From Candidatus Gastranaerophilales bacterium (GTDB lineage Bacteria; Cyanobacteriota; Vampirovibrionia; Gastranaerophilales; Gastranaerophilaceae), in assembly GCA_944325005.1 (NCBI GenBank), contig CALUYO010000016.1, forward strand, positions 1 to 39,333: 39,333 nt of DNA. Direction: 5' to 3'. The position numbers were made by a program, and so were the translations under genes. The notes beneath the pieces were generated by a model that saw only the letters and a list, made by a program, of their open reading frames with translations, was not told the DNA's origin and made no database searches. The stretch's first letter is position 1; every line of letters starts with the position of its first letter. This document shows, one piece after another, positions 32,701-39,333 of this stretch.

Positions 32701-33551
32701 CGGTTTCTTATGGACACAACTCTTTACCTGAAACGGATAAAGGTATATGGGTAAACCCATATACATCCTTTGAAACTGTTAATCTCAAAGGCGGAATCGG
32801 TGTTTCAAATGTAACGTATGGAACTTTAGTCGGTGGGGATACTGATTTATATGATTTAGGACATGGTTACAGGGGCGTTATTTCAACATTTATAGGCTAC
32901 AACGGGTCTCATCAATCATATAACGGAAATAGTATTTATCAGAATGGCGGCACTCTCGGTGTTACAGGAACTTTATATAAAAATAATTTCTTTACCGGTA
33001 TAACTGCATCAACAGGAGCAAGTACAGGTAGTGCCGATACCATGTATGGTACGGATAATTTTACTATGCTGACTGCAGGTATTGCGTCCAAAACGGGTTA
33101 TAACTGGGAGCTTGCTCAAGGTAAATTTATCATTCAGCCATCTTTGTATTTAGGTTATGTATTCGTAAATACATTTGATTATACTAATTCTGCCGGTGTT
33201 CGAATAGATTCAGATCCGTTGCATGCATTACAAATAATGCCCGGTGTAACATTTATATGTAACCTGAAAAATGGCTGGCAGCCTTATGCTTCCGTAAATA
33301 TGGTATGGAATGCAATGGACAACACTCATTTTAATTCAAATGGAGCAGCTCTTCCACAATTATCTGTAAAACCTTATGTACAATATGGAGTTGGGCTACA
33401 AAAAAGATGCGGTGAAAATTTCACAGGATTTTTACAGGCAATGATCAGGAATGGCGGACGTAATGGGATTGCTTTAAGTGCCGGATTTAGATGGGCTATC
33501 GGAAAGAAAAACGAACATAACAAAAAAGCTAAAACACGATTCCAAGACTAA
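29775..33551 (+). pseudogene. Large autotransporter adhesin with PMP repeats, broken by three lesions
   Basis: One original gene of about 1,260 codons. Signal peptide: KRILLSASILIATNLPVHA-DS (ATG 29775; GTG 29745 is possible). The passenger (about 30220-30960) has at least seven GGAI repeats alternating with FxxN motifs (FIGN, FINN, FSGN, FTAN, FKNN), the pattern of chlamydial polymorphic outer-membrane proteins. The translocator barrel spans about 32700-33551. Lesions: one extra A in the AAA at 30198-30200 (restored reading FIGNYVLVEENG), one lost base near 31642-31646 (restored AEL-DTTEDKFF), and an in-frame TGA at 32655-32657 (NQ*LAAEKY). Surface-exposed adhesion is the likely former role. 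Whether it is dead, phase-variable or affected by sequencing errors cannot be told here. Confidence 0.75.
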
Positions 33552-33566
33552 TCTTGTCCTGAATTT

Positions 33567-33920
33567 TCACAAAAAAAATTGCTTTTTGTAAAATTTTGCT
33601 TTTGCCATTTTAATCATTTGTTCTTCACAAGCTTTTTTATCAGCAAAATGCTTATAATAAGGTATTGAAAGCATAATTAATCCGGCACCATGCGGCAAAT
33701 CTTGATAATACCCGTTTAATGCATGTTCCATTGTATGTTTTGAAGTGCAAAGCATATAAAATCCGGCGAGTGTGTTGGCTAGTGCCATATAGTAACGAGC
33801 ATCTTTGTTTGAACCGCCTTTGACCGCTATAGGCAAATATTTTGCAGCAAGTTCAACAGCTTTTATAGCGAACATTTCACAAAATGGAGTGGAGTATTTT
33901 TGGTATTTATCATGCTTTCA
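33567..33920 (-). pseudogene. Iron-containing alcohol dehydrogenase, internal fragment
   Basis: The reading YQKYSTPFCEMFAIKAVELA, then GGSNKDARYYMALANTLAGF, HTMEHALNGYYQDLPHGAGLIM and FADKKACEEQMIKMAKA matches the late part of iron-type alcohol dehydrogenases, including the metal-ligand region HTMEHAL..DLPHGAGL. The N-terminal nucleotide-binding half and the very end are missing; at the 5' side it joins a piece of an acetyltransferase gene. No start or full length, so non-functional. Confidence 0.72.
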
Positions 33921-33924
33921 GAGG

Positions 33925-34287
33925 CATGGAAAAAAGATAAGGGATGATTTACCGTACTAATCATGGTGTTTGGGCCTATCATACAATAATCTCCGATATA
34001 AACAGGTGCAATATCAAGTATCGTAACGTAACATTGTAATTTGTTAAAAAGTCCTCTCCTACATGGATATTCTTACCGCAGTCGCAATTAAAATTCGGTT
34101 GTATATAGACGTGCTTTTTTGTTGAACCAAATAAATCTTTTATAGCTTTTTCCTGTGCTTCAAAATCAGATGGGGCTATAGCATTGAAATTTCTGCACTT
34201 CAAAAGTGCTCTCTCTTTTCTCTTTGCTATTTCTTCATCAAAAAAACAATATTCTAATCCGGCTTCCAGCTTTTCTATCTCTTTCAT
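33925..34287 (-). pseudogene. Sugar O-acetyltransferase (Maa-like), frameshifted and truncated
   Basis: It starts well (AAAGGAT before ATG 34287; MKEIEKLEAGLEYCFFDEEIAKRKERALL as in maltose acetyltransferases, later NFNCDCGKNIHVGEDFLTNYN). A tandem 5-base duplication (CGTAA twice, 34022-34031) shifts the frame after NVT. Past it, the other frame gives ILDIAPVYIGDYCMIGPNTMISTVNHPLS, the expected continuation. After NHPLS the gene stops matching and is joined to an alcohol dehydrogenase fragment. An intact relative lies just upstream at 34433-34987. Confidence 0.75.
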
Positions 34288-34290
34288 AAA

Positions 34291-34428
34291 TTATCCTTTC
34301 AAAATATTTAATTTATTAAGGGCATTTTCAGCTGCTTCTACAGCATAGTTAACCTTATCTTGACAACGCCAGGGAACGGGCTTTTCTCCTTTTAAAATTT
34401 CCAAGCAGGTAAGTCCGTCGCATTTTTC
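34291..34428 (-). pseudogene. C-terminal remnant of an unknown gene
   Basis: Between two acetyltransferase genes the minus strand reads EKCDGLTCLEILKGEKPVPW, RCQDKVNYAVEAAENALNKL, NILKG and TAA, directly after another stop and without a start. The cysteine-containing, protein-like text indicates the tail of a lost gene, but I cannot name the family. It supports deletion-driven decay of this region. Confidence 0.4.
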
Positions 34429-34432
34429 TTAT

Positions 34433-34987
34433 TTACTCCGCAACTTGCGGGAATTTATCCGGATCAAGATATTTAACAACTCTTGCAGGACAGCCGGCAA
34501 CTATGGCATTATCCGGAACATCCTTTGTAACAACAGCACCGGCACCGACAATGGCATTTTCGCCTATAGTCACTCCAGGGAGAATCGTTACGTTTACTCC
34601 TATCCATACATTTCTTTTTATATGAACAGGTTTGCAGGTTATGATATTTCTTTCGTAAAAATCATGGTTGTTTGTCGCAATAGTACAGTTTAATGAAATC
34701 ATAGTGTCATCTTCAATCGTTAAACCGCCTGATGACATGCACTGAAAACCGTTCATAATGACTACATTTTTCCCGATTTTCACCTTGTCTGCCAGAAGTG
34801 TAAATACCGGCGGATGAATTACCGTTCCTTCTCCAAGCGTATTATTAAAAAGTTCATCTATAAGCCTTTTGCACTCGGGACTTGTCGGCATTGTGTGATT
34901 AATTTTAAAACATAATTCGGAACTTCGTTTTGCTTCCGCAATCATTTCAGGTTTCTGATTTCTTACGTCAATTCTAACTTCTTCCAT
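34433..34987 (-). CDS. Hexapeptide-repeat acetyltransferase (maltose/galactoside acetyltransferase type)
   Basis: 184 residues, complete. Left-handed beta-helix repeats are visible (VKIGKNVVIMNGFQC, LTIEDDTMISLNC, VTIGENAIVGAGAVV), with the catalytic-type His in TNNHDFYERN, RNVWIGVNVTILPGV and the final DNAIVAGCPARVV. It transfers acetyl from acetyl-CoA to a sugar or similar hydroxyl group. Ribosome site GAGGAT precedes ATG 34987, 10 bases after the stop of the truncated beta-propeller gene. It may be expressed from the TetR-controlled promoter at 35498-35526. Confidence 0.88.
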   Translation of the reverse strand: MEEVRIDVRNQKPEMIAEAKRSSELCFKINHTMPTSPECKRLIDELFNNTLGEGTVIHPPVFTLLADKVKIGKNVVIMNGFQCMSSGGLTIEDDTMISLNCTIATNNHDFYERNIITCKPVHIKRNVWIGVNVTILPGVTIGENAIVGAGAVVTKDVPDNAIVAGCPARVVKYLDPDKFPQVAE

Positions 34988-34997
34988 TTTTTTATCC

Positions 34998-35477
34998 TCA
35001 CTTAATAACTTCTTCTTTTTGGTTTTTCAGATTATAATTTATCCTGTATATTCTGTTTGTATCAGTTGCCGTAACATAGAGTTCATCTTTGGATAATACA
35101 ATGTCATTTAAAATTTTGTCATCAGCGGCAAACAAGATTTTTTGAGGAGTTTCGTTTAAATTTTTTAAATTATAAACCCATAATTTATCTCTGTCGCAAA
35201 CAAATAATTTTTTGTGATAAACAGTCATTGCAGTCGGGGCTTTTAAATTACCTTTTGCAGGTATAAATTCGCTTAACTTTCCATTTTTATAATATAAAAT
35301 ATATCCTTTAAGCTCTCCCTCTTTAGGGTGTAGTGAGTCCGAACCGAAATTTGAAATTAAAATACCGCCTTTGTATGGCAGCAAACTTTCGTTATAACGA
35401 ATTTGGGTATTTGCAAATGCCGGCATTGATATTAACAGTAGCAATAAAAGTATGTACTTAAATCTTTTAACAAACAT
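34998..35477 (-). CDS. Exported SMP-30/NHL-like beta-propeller protein, probably 3'-truncated
   Basis: 159 residues with a signal peptide (YILLLLLLISMPAFA-NTQ). The text YNESLLPYKGGILISNFGSDSL, GYILYYKNGK, LKAPTAMTVYHKKLFVCDRD and DIVLSKDELYVTATDTNRIYRI follows the strand repeats of SMP-30/gluconolactonase-like propellers. Family members have about 280-300 residues and six blades, so roughly half is missing; the end is a lysine/glutamate-rich run. AAAGGAG precedes ATG 35477. Its promoter (TAGTCA, 17 bases, TATGAT) starts inside the TetR double dyad. Confidence 0.7.
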   Translation of the reverse strand: MFVKRFKYILLLLLLISMPAFANTQIRYNESLLPYKGGILISNFGSDSLHPKEGELKGYILYYKNGKLSEFIPAKGNLKAPTAMTVYHKKLFVCDRDKLWVYNLKNLNETPQKILFAADDKILNDIVLSKDELYVTATDTNRIYRINYNLKNQKEEVIK

Positions 35478-35497
35478 GGAATTCTCCTTTGTAAAAA

Positions 35498-35562
35498 ATC
35501 ATACCACAAAAATTAATTTATGACTATAAGTCATTGACTTTTAGTCATAATTATGTTAATAT
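35498..35562. promoter_or_regulatory. TetR double-dyad operator with divergent promoters
   Basis: TGACT-ATA-AGTCA (35521-35533) and TGACT-TTT-AGTCA (35535-35547) lie one base apart. On the plus strand TTGACT (35534-35539), 17 bases, TAATAT (35557-35562) reads towards tetR. On the minus strand TAGTCA (35526-35521), 17 bases, TATGAT (35503-35498) reads towards the propeller gene. Both -35 elements lie in the dyads. The same double dyad recurs at 39051-39077, so this is very likely the operator of the TetR protein. Confidence 0.8.
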
Positions 35563-35589
35563 TATTTTATACACAAACAGGAGTAAGAT

Positions 35590-36195
35590 ATGAACAAAAG
35601 ACAGACATCCGCTCAGGAAACAAGACGTAAACTTGTAACGGCAGGCTTGGAACTTCTTAAAGAAAAAGGATTTGATGCAATTAATGTTGAAGATATTACA
35701 AAAAAAGCAGGAGTCGCTAAAGGAACTTTTTATATTTATTTTAAACGAAAAGAAGATATTGTTCTTGATATAAGCAGAGTTCCGTTTGGTGAAATTGCAG
35801 AAGAACTGCAAAAAATGGAGGGCTTGACAATAACTGAAAAGTTGCCGCATTATTTTCACCGTTTTATGGAATGTGTTGAATCCTGCGGAATAAATGTTTG
35901 CCGCCAATGGACAAGAGATGTATTAGATCCTAATAATGCTCCTAATACCAAAGATGGGCAGAAATGGAAATACGATTTTGAAATGCTCAAAGGTATCTTA
36001 GAAGATGCTGTTTCTAAAGGTGAATTAAAAAAAGATACTCCTGTTGAACTTCTGACACATATTATAATCTCTGAACTTTACGGAATGATGACCTGCTGGT
36101 GTATGTCAGACGGAAAGTTTGAACCGCTTGATTGGACTGACAGATTTTGTAATATGCAGATTGATGCAATTTTTAAGCAATATATAAGGAGATAA
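35590..36195 (+). CDS. TetR/AcrR-family repressor of the reductase cluster
   Basis: 201 residues. The N-terminal helix-turn-helix is standard: SAQETRRKLVTAGLELLKEKGFDAINVEDITKKAGVAKGTFYIYFKRKEDI. The C-terminal ligand domain holds six cysteines, three of them close together at residues 95, 99 and 104 (MECVESCGINVCRQW) and two in MTCWCM (169, 171). A thiol cluster near this position is reminiscent of NemR, which senses electrophiles by Cys106; this is a comparison only. It is the first gene of a run with two dehydrogenase genes and probably represses itself via the dyads just upstream. Confidence 0.88.
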   Translation: MNKRQTSAQETRRKLVTAGLELLKEKGFDAINVEDITKKAGVAKGTFYIYFKRKEDIVLDISRVPFGEIAEELQKMEGLTITEKLPHYFHRFMECVESCGINVCRQWTRDVLDPNNAPNTKDGQKWKYDFEMLKGILEDAVSKGELKKDTPVELLTHIIISELYGMMTCWCMSDGKFEPLDWTDRFCNMQIDAIFKQYIRR

Positions 36196-36198
36196 ATT

Positions 36199-37044
36199 AT
36201 GCAGACAGTAAAATTAAACAACGGCATTGAAATGCCGATTTTAGGTTTTGGTGTATATCAGGTGCCTGACCACAACGAATGCGAAAGAGTTGTGTCAGAA
36301 GCATTGGACGTAGGTTACAGATTAATAGATACTGCACAGGCTTATAACAATGAAGAAGCCGTAGGCTCCGCCATTAAAAAGAGCGGTTTTGACAGAAAAG
36401 ATATTTTTCTTGTGACAAAAATCTGGATTTCAAATGCAGGTGAAGAAAAAGCGTATAAATCAATTGATGAATCTTTAAGAAAATTGCAGACAGATTATGT
36501 TGATTTGCTTTTAATCCATCAGCCTATCGGAGATTATTACGGAACATACAGAGCAATGGGAAAGGCTTACAAAGAAGGCAAAACCCGTGCAATCGGTATA
36601 AGTAATTTTTATCCGGACAGATTTGTTGACCTTTCTAATTTTGTAGAAATCCAGCCTGCAATCAATCAGGTTGAAACTCACGTATTCCAACAGCAAAAAC
36701 TCGCAAGAGAGATTATGAAAAAATATAATACGCAGATTATGTCCTGGGGACCTTTTGCAGAAGGAAGAAACAATTACTTCCAAAATGAAATCCTAAAAGA
36801 AATCGGTGCAAAATACGGAAAATCCGTTGCTCAGGTTGCTTTGAGATTTTTGACCCAGGAAGGTGTGATAGTTATTCCAAAATCAACCCACAGAAACAGA
36901 ATGGAAGAAAATATCAACATCTTTGATTTTGAACTTTCTTCTGAAGACTTGGATAAAATTAGAGCTTTAGATACAGGAAAGAGTCTGTTTTTTTCTCACT
37001 ACGATCCTGAAACTGTGGAATTTTTGGCAAGTTTGGGGAAATAA
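36199..37044 (+). CDS. Aldo/keto reductase (2,5-diketogluconate reductase type)
   Basis: 281 residues, complete. Seen: NNGIEMPILGFGVYQV, GYRLIDTAQAYNNEEAVG (catalytic Asp and Tyr), FLVTKIWISN (Lys), LLLIHQPIGDYYGTYRAM (His), AIGISNF, INQVETHVF and VIPKSTHRNRMEENINIFDF for NADPH binding. Small soluble enzyme that reduces carbonyls with NADPH; exact substrate unknown. It follows tetR by three bases, so both are under the same operator, consistent with a response to aldehydes or similar compounds. Confidence 0.93.
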   Translation: MQTVKLNNGIEMPILGFGVYQVPDHNECERVVSEALDVGYRLIDTAQAYNNEEAVGSAIKKSGFDRKDIFLVTKIWISNAGEEKAYKSIDESLRKLQTDYVDLLLIHQPIGDYYGTYRAMGKAYKEGKTRAIGISNFYPDRFVDLSNFVEIQPAINQVETHVFQQQKLAREIMKKYNTQIMSWGPFAEGRNNYFQNEILKEIGAKYGKSVAQVALRFLTQEGVIVIPKSTHRNRMEENINIFDFELSSEDLDKIRALDTGKSLFFSHYDPETVEFLASLGK

Positions 37045-37047
37045 ATT

Positions 37048-37949
37048 ATGAAAGCATATATTTTAGAAGAAAAAGGCAAAGCGGGATTTAAAGACATCCC
37101 GCTTCCTGAAAAAAAACTTATGATGCATTGGTCAGAACAACTGCCGTTGCAACCTGCACAACAGATATTCATCTTATAAAAACTGCGGCCTGGGAAAATG
37201 CAATAGGTAAAGTTATCGGACATGAATCTGTCGGGGTTGTAGAAAAGGTCGGTTCAGAGGTTAAAGACTTTAAACCCGGTGACAGAGTTGTAATTCCGAG
37301 TGCCGGAACTGATTGGCATACTCCTATGGCACAAAGGGGAGAAGCAAAATATTATCAGCATAACAATCCGTATTTTTCAGATGACCCGATGGTGCAGGGA
37401 AATTTCTCAGAATACGTAAGAGCGATTGATGCGGATATGAGATTGGCTCATATTCCTGATAATGTAACGGATATTCAGGCGATAATGGTTCCTGATATGG
37501 TTGCAACAGGATTTACCGGAATTGAGCGAATGAATGTTCAATTCGGCGATACTGTGTTGATTTTAGGTATAGGCCCAGTAGGGCTTATGGGAGTTGCGGC
37601 GGCTTCATTAAGAGGAGCAGCAAGGATTATTGCGGTTGGCTCCCGCCCAAACACAATCGAACTTGCAAAACAATACGGTGCAACTGATATTGTGGATTAC
37701 AAAAAAGGTGATATCTTAACTCAGGTTATGGAGCTTACAAATAACAAGCCTGTTGATAGTGTATTGATTGCAAGCGGCGGAAATCCAGATGAAATTTATA
37801 CAACTGCGATGAAATCAGTGAAATTTGGAGGCACTGTTGCCTGTGTTTCAATATTTTTTGATGATGAAAATGTTACCCTTCAGCTTGATGTCTGGTGTCA
37901 GGGCAGAAACAGGGATAAATCAGTGATAAAGCCCGTTATTGTAATTTAA
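37048..37949 (+). pseudogene. Zinc-type alcohol dehydrogenase, frameshifted and C-terminally short
   Basis: ATG 37048 gives MKAYILEEKGKAGFKDIPLPEKK, then the frame leaves the family at a run of eight A (37109-37116). Nine A would restore ...KKTYDALVRTTAVATCTTDIHLIK, which continues the MDR alcohol dehydrogenase: VIGHESVGVVEKVGSEV, FKPGDRVVIP, the nucleotide-binding ILGIGPVGLMGVAAASLRGA, then VDSVLIASGGNPD. The start Cys and Asp in CTTD, GHE (His, Glu) and the rest resemble NADP-dependent isopropanol/butanediol-type enzymes. The C-terminus ends in QGRNRDKSVIKPVIVI, about 50-70 residues short. Third gene of the tetR unit. Confidence 0.75.
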
Positions 37950-37980
37950 TATCATGATTTAATTCAAGTTCCTAAAGTTT

Positions 37981-38008
37981 AAAAGCCGGATTTTTAAATC
38001 CGGCTTTT
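37981..38008. terminator. Bidirectional intrinsic terminator
   Basis: AAAAGCCGGATTT (37981-37993) pairs with AAATCCGGCTTTT (37996-38008) as a 13-base perfect stem around two bases. A and T runs on both ends allow use from either side; it separates the tetR unit from the converging aldo/keto reductase gene. Confidence 0.88.
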
Positions 38009-38011
38009 GAT

Positions 38012-38995
38012 TTATTTTCCGCTGTGTCCGCCAAAGACCAACAAGTCCATTTTATCCAGTCTGTCATCAATGTTTTTAATTTCATCTTCCGTCAAAATTA
38101 TGTTTGCGGAATTTAAGTTTTCCTCTAATCTTTCAACCTTTCTGCTTCCGGGAATCGGAATAATATAAGGCTTTTTACACAGCATCCACGCAAGAGAAAT
38201 TTGTGCAGGAGTTGCATTCTTTTCTTTTACAAGATTGTTTAAAATCTCCAGCAATTCGTCTGCTTTTTCAAAACCTTCTTTTGTAAATTGGGGCATACTG
38301 CTTCTGTAATCAGCTTTTGATGTGAATTTTGTTTCAGAATTATACTTTCCTGAAAGCAGACCGTTTGCAATAGGTGAAAATGCCACAAATGCTATTCCTA
38401 ATTCTTCCAAGACAGGGAATAACGTTTCGTGCCAGCGTGCCATCATTGAATATCTGTTCTGGATTGCTGTCACAGGACAAACTGCATGGGCTTTTCTTAA
38501 ATAAGTTTCGTCAACTTCCGAAATTCCCCAGTACCTGATTTTACCTTCCTGAATAAGTTCTTTCATTGTCTGTGCGACAATTTCGGGGTCAACTTTCGGG
38601 TCGATTCTATGCTGATAATATAAATCAATATAATCAACTCCAAGACGCTTCAGACTGCCCTCTACAGATTTTTTAATTCTTGCAGGTGAGCTGTCCACAC
38701 TTAGCGACTTATCAGGATTGTGGCTGACACCGAATTTCGTTGCAATTATAACTTTATCTCTGACAGATTTTAGAGCTTCGCCGACAAGTTCTTCATTATA
38801 CGAAACTGTGCCGTCTGTATTTAGCCCTGCATAACATTCTGCCGTATCAAAGAAATTGTATCCCATATCAAAAGCAGATTTTATGGTTTTTATGGCTTCC
38901 GATTTTTCTGTTGCTTCTCCGTATGCGTGGCTGAATCCCATGCACCCTAAACCGAGCGGAGAAACTTTGTCATTTCCGAGTTTTCTGTATTTCAT
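38012..38995 (-). CDS. Aldo/keto reductase (IolS/AKR13-like)
   Basis: 327 residues, complete. Motifs: MKYRKLGNDKVSPLGLGCMGF, GYNFFDTAECYAG (catalytic Asp and Tyr), VIIATKFGVSHN (Lys), YIDLYYQHRIDP (His), YWGISEVDE, AIQNRYSMMAR, and IPIPGSRKVERLEENL for the cofactor. It uses NADPH to reduce carbonyls; the exact substrate is open. AAGGAGG precedes ATG 38995. The promoter (TAGTCA, 17 bases, TATTAT) starts within a double dyad identical in plan to that of tetR, so it belongs to the same regulon. Confidence 0.93.
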   Translation of the reverse strand: MKYRKLGNDKVSPLGLGCMGFSHAYGEATEKSEAIKTIKSAFDMGYNFFDTAECYAGLNTDGTVSYNEELVGEALKSVRDKVIIATKFGVSHNPDKSLSVDSSPARIKKSVEGSLKRLGVDYIDLYYQHRIDPKVDPEIVAQTMKELIQEGKIRYWGISEVDETYLRKAHAVCPVTAIQNRYSMMARWHETLFPVLEELGIAFVAFSPIANGLLSGKYNSETKFTSKADYRSSMPQFTKEGFEKADELLEILNNLVKEKNATPAQISLAWMLCKKPYIIPIPGSRKVERLEENLNSANIILTEDEIKNIDDRLDKMDLLVFGGHSGK

Positions 38996-39027
38996 ATTGA
39001 CCTCCTTTATATTCTATTTGCAAGAAC

Positions 39028-39077
39028 ATAATATCACAAAACCTAAAATATGACTATAAGTCATTGACTAAAAGTCA
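39028..39077 (-). promoter_or_regulatory. Second TetR double-dyad operator with AKR promoter
   Basis: TGACT-ATA-AGTCA (39051-39063) and TGACT-AAA-AGTCA (39065-39077), one base apart, as at 35521-35547 except for the central triplet of the second dyad. On the minus strand TAGTCA (39056-39051), 17 bases, TATTAT (39033-39028) forms the promoter of the aldo/keto reductase gene. The sequences outside the operators differ, so the shared part is the binding site itself. Confidence 0.8.
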
Positions 39078-39333
39078 TAAATCTGGTATAGAAAACTGAG
39101 AACATGTCCGTCTGCTATCAAGACATCTCCAACTTTTATTTTACTTATATCTCTTTCAATATACGGTTCAACATTATCGTGGTAGGCTTTCATACCCTCA
39201 CGTCTTAACACCCACTCTGCATAATGGTTTCTTCTAAAATGTTCCGCAAAGCGTTTGAAAGTTATATTACTCGGCAGAGCATCTTCATCATATCCTTTTT
39301 TAATCAATACTTGTTTTGCAAGCCTGATTGCCG
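39068..39333 (-). pseudogene. Mu-type transposase, truncated inside the catalytic domain
   Basis: The frame enters from beyond the right edge (AIRLAKQVLIKKG before the first internal ATG) and reads FAEHFRRNHYAEWVLRREGMKAYHD, NVEPYIERDISKIKVGDVLIADGH. This matches the region before and at the first catalytic Asp (D in ADGH) of Mu/MuA-like and related DDE transposases. After VLSF the match ends, and the frame closes at TAG within the operator of the aldo/keto reductase. So the 3' two thirds, with the other acidic residues, are lost. The true 5' end is not in the window. Confidence 0.72.

Noticed and set aside
1-39333. CRISPR arrays, rRNA, tRNA or riboswitches
   Set aside because: No regularly spaced direct repeats, no cloverleaf with a GTTCGA-type arm, and no recognisable riboswitch core was found by eye in the gaps; faint RNAs could be missed.
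29153-39333. The whole right part as one integrative element with defined ends
   Set aside because: A recombinase and a transposase piece are present, but I could not find matching attachment repeats or element ends.

Overview
The window looks like chromosome from an AT-rich, anaerobic, host-associated bacterium with an outer membrane. An autotransporter and an MCE/MlaD-type protein point to the double membrane. Several [4Fe-4S] proteins and a flavodoxin point to anaerobic redox life, and no respiratory oxidase is present. My best guess is a gut member of the Gastranaerophilales (Melainabacteria/Vampirovibrionia): isolated CheR-like methyltransferases, lineage-specific small membrane proteins and short N-terminal tags of the type F-x-G/A-K/Q fit what I recall of that group. 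This is inference from protein style, not a database result.

Layout. (1) 1-2330: the end of an HTH antitoxin converges on a HigB/RelE-like toxin, followed by a YjbR-family protein and a CheR-like methyltransferase. (2) 2401-5198, plus strand: ferredoxin-type aldo/keto reductase, larE and an EamA transporter, with overlapping genes. (3) 12518-5169, minus strand: one tightly packed nine-gene run of flavodoxin, Tat-exported aldo/keto reductase lipoprotein, a NapH/NapG-like fused polyferredoxin, tatA, tatC, a CheR-like protein, an unknown membrane protein, larB and a one-domain larC. It starts at a clear promoter with a perfect dyad between -35 and -10. (4) 12696-16948: secreted alpha/beta hydrolase, a phage-like cassette (peptidoglycan-binding domain, MuF-like/KANCEAAQ gene broken by one stop codon, small four-cysteine secreted protein), an EamA transporter and a glycine-rich membrane protein. 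(5) 16945-28768: mostly intact housekeeping or envelope genes: SIMPL protein, NADP-glutamate dehydrogenase, orphan histidine kinase, MlaD-like protein, C_GCAxxG protein, secreted GH13 enzyme, a tiny ribbon-helix-helix regulator, acyltransferase 3, galE and a membrane-linked EEP phosphatase/nuclease. (6) 28765-39333: accessory, decay-rich DNA: a gene remnant, a short tyrosine recombinase beside a large PMP-repeat autotransporter carrying three lesions, several truncated and fused gene pieces, a TetR-controlled reductase cluster and a truncated Mu-type transposase at the right edge.

How parts work together. Regions 2 and 3 together encode LarB, LarC and LarE, the synthesis route of the nickel-pincer nucleotide cofactor. 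No LarA racemase is visible and LarC lacks its C-terminal domain. In region 3 the Tat translocon is encoded with its own probable clients, a twin-arginine lipoprotein reductase and a polyferredoxin with an internal twin-arginine segment, plus a flavodoxin that seems to have both a membrane-anchored and a soluble start. This reads as an envelope electron-transfer module. In region 6 an almost identical double dyad (TGACT-N3-AGTCA twice, one base apart) lies in front of tetR, of the divergent truncated beta-propeller gene and, 3.5 kb away, of a second aldo/keto reductase, defining a small TetR regulon.

The strongest leads are the Tat/NapHG/AKR/flavodoxin/Lar operon, the dual-start flavodoxin, the TetR double-dyad regulon, the recombinase-adjacent broken autotransporter, and the phage-like cassette with an in-frame stop.
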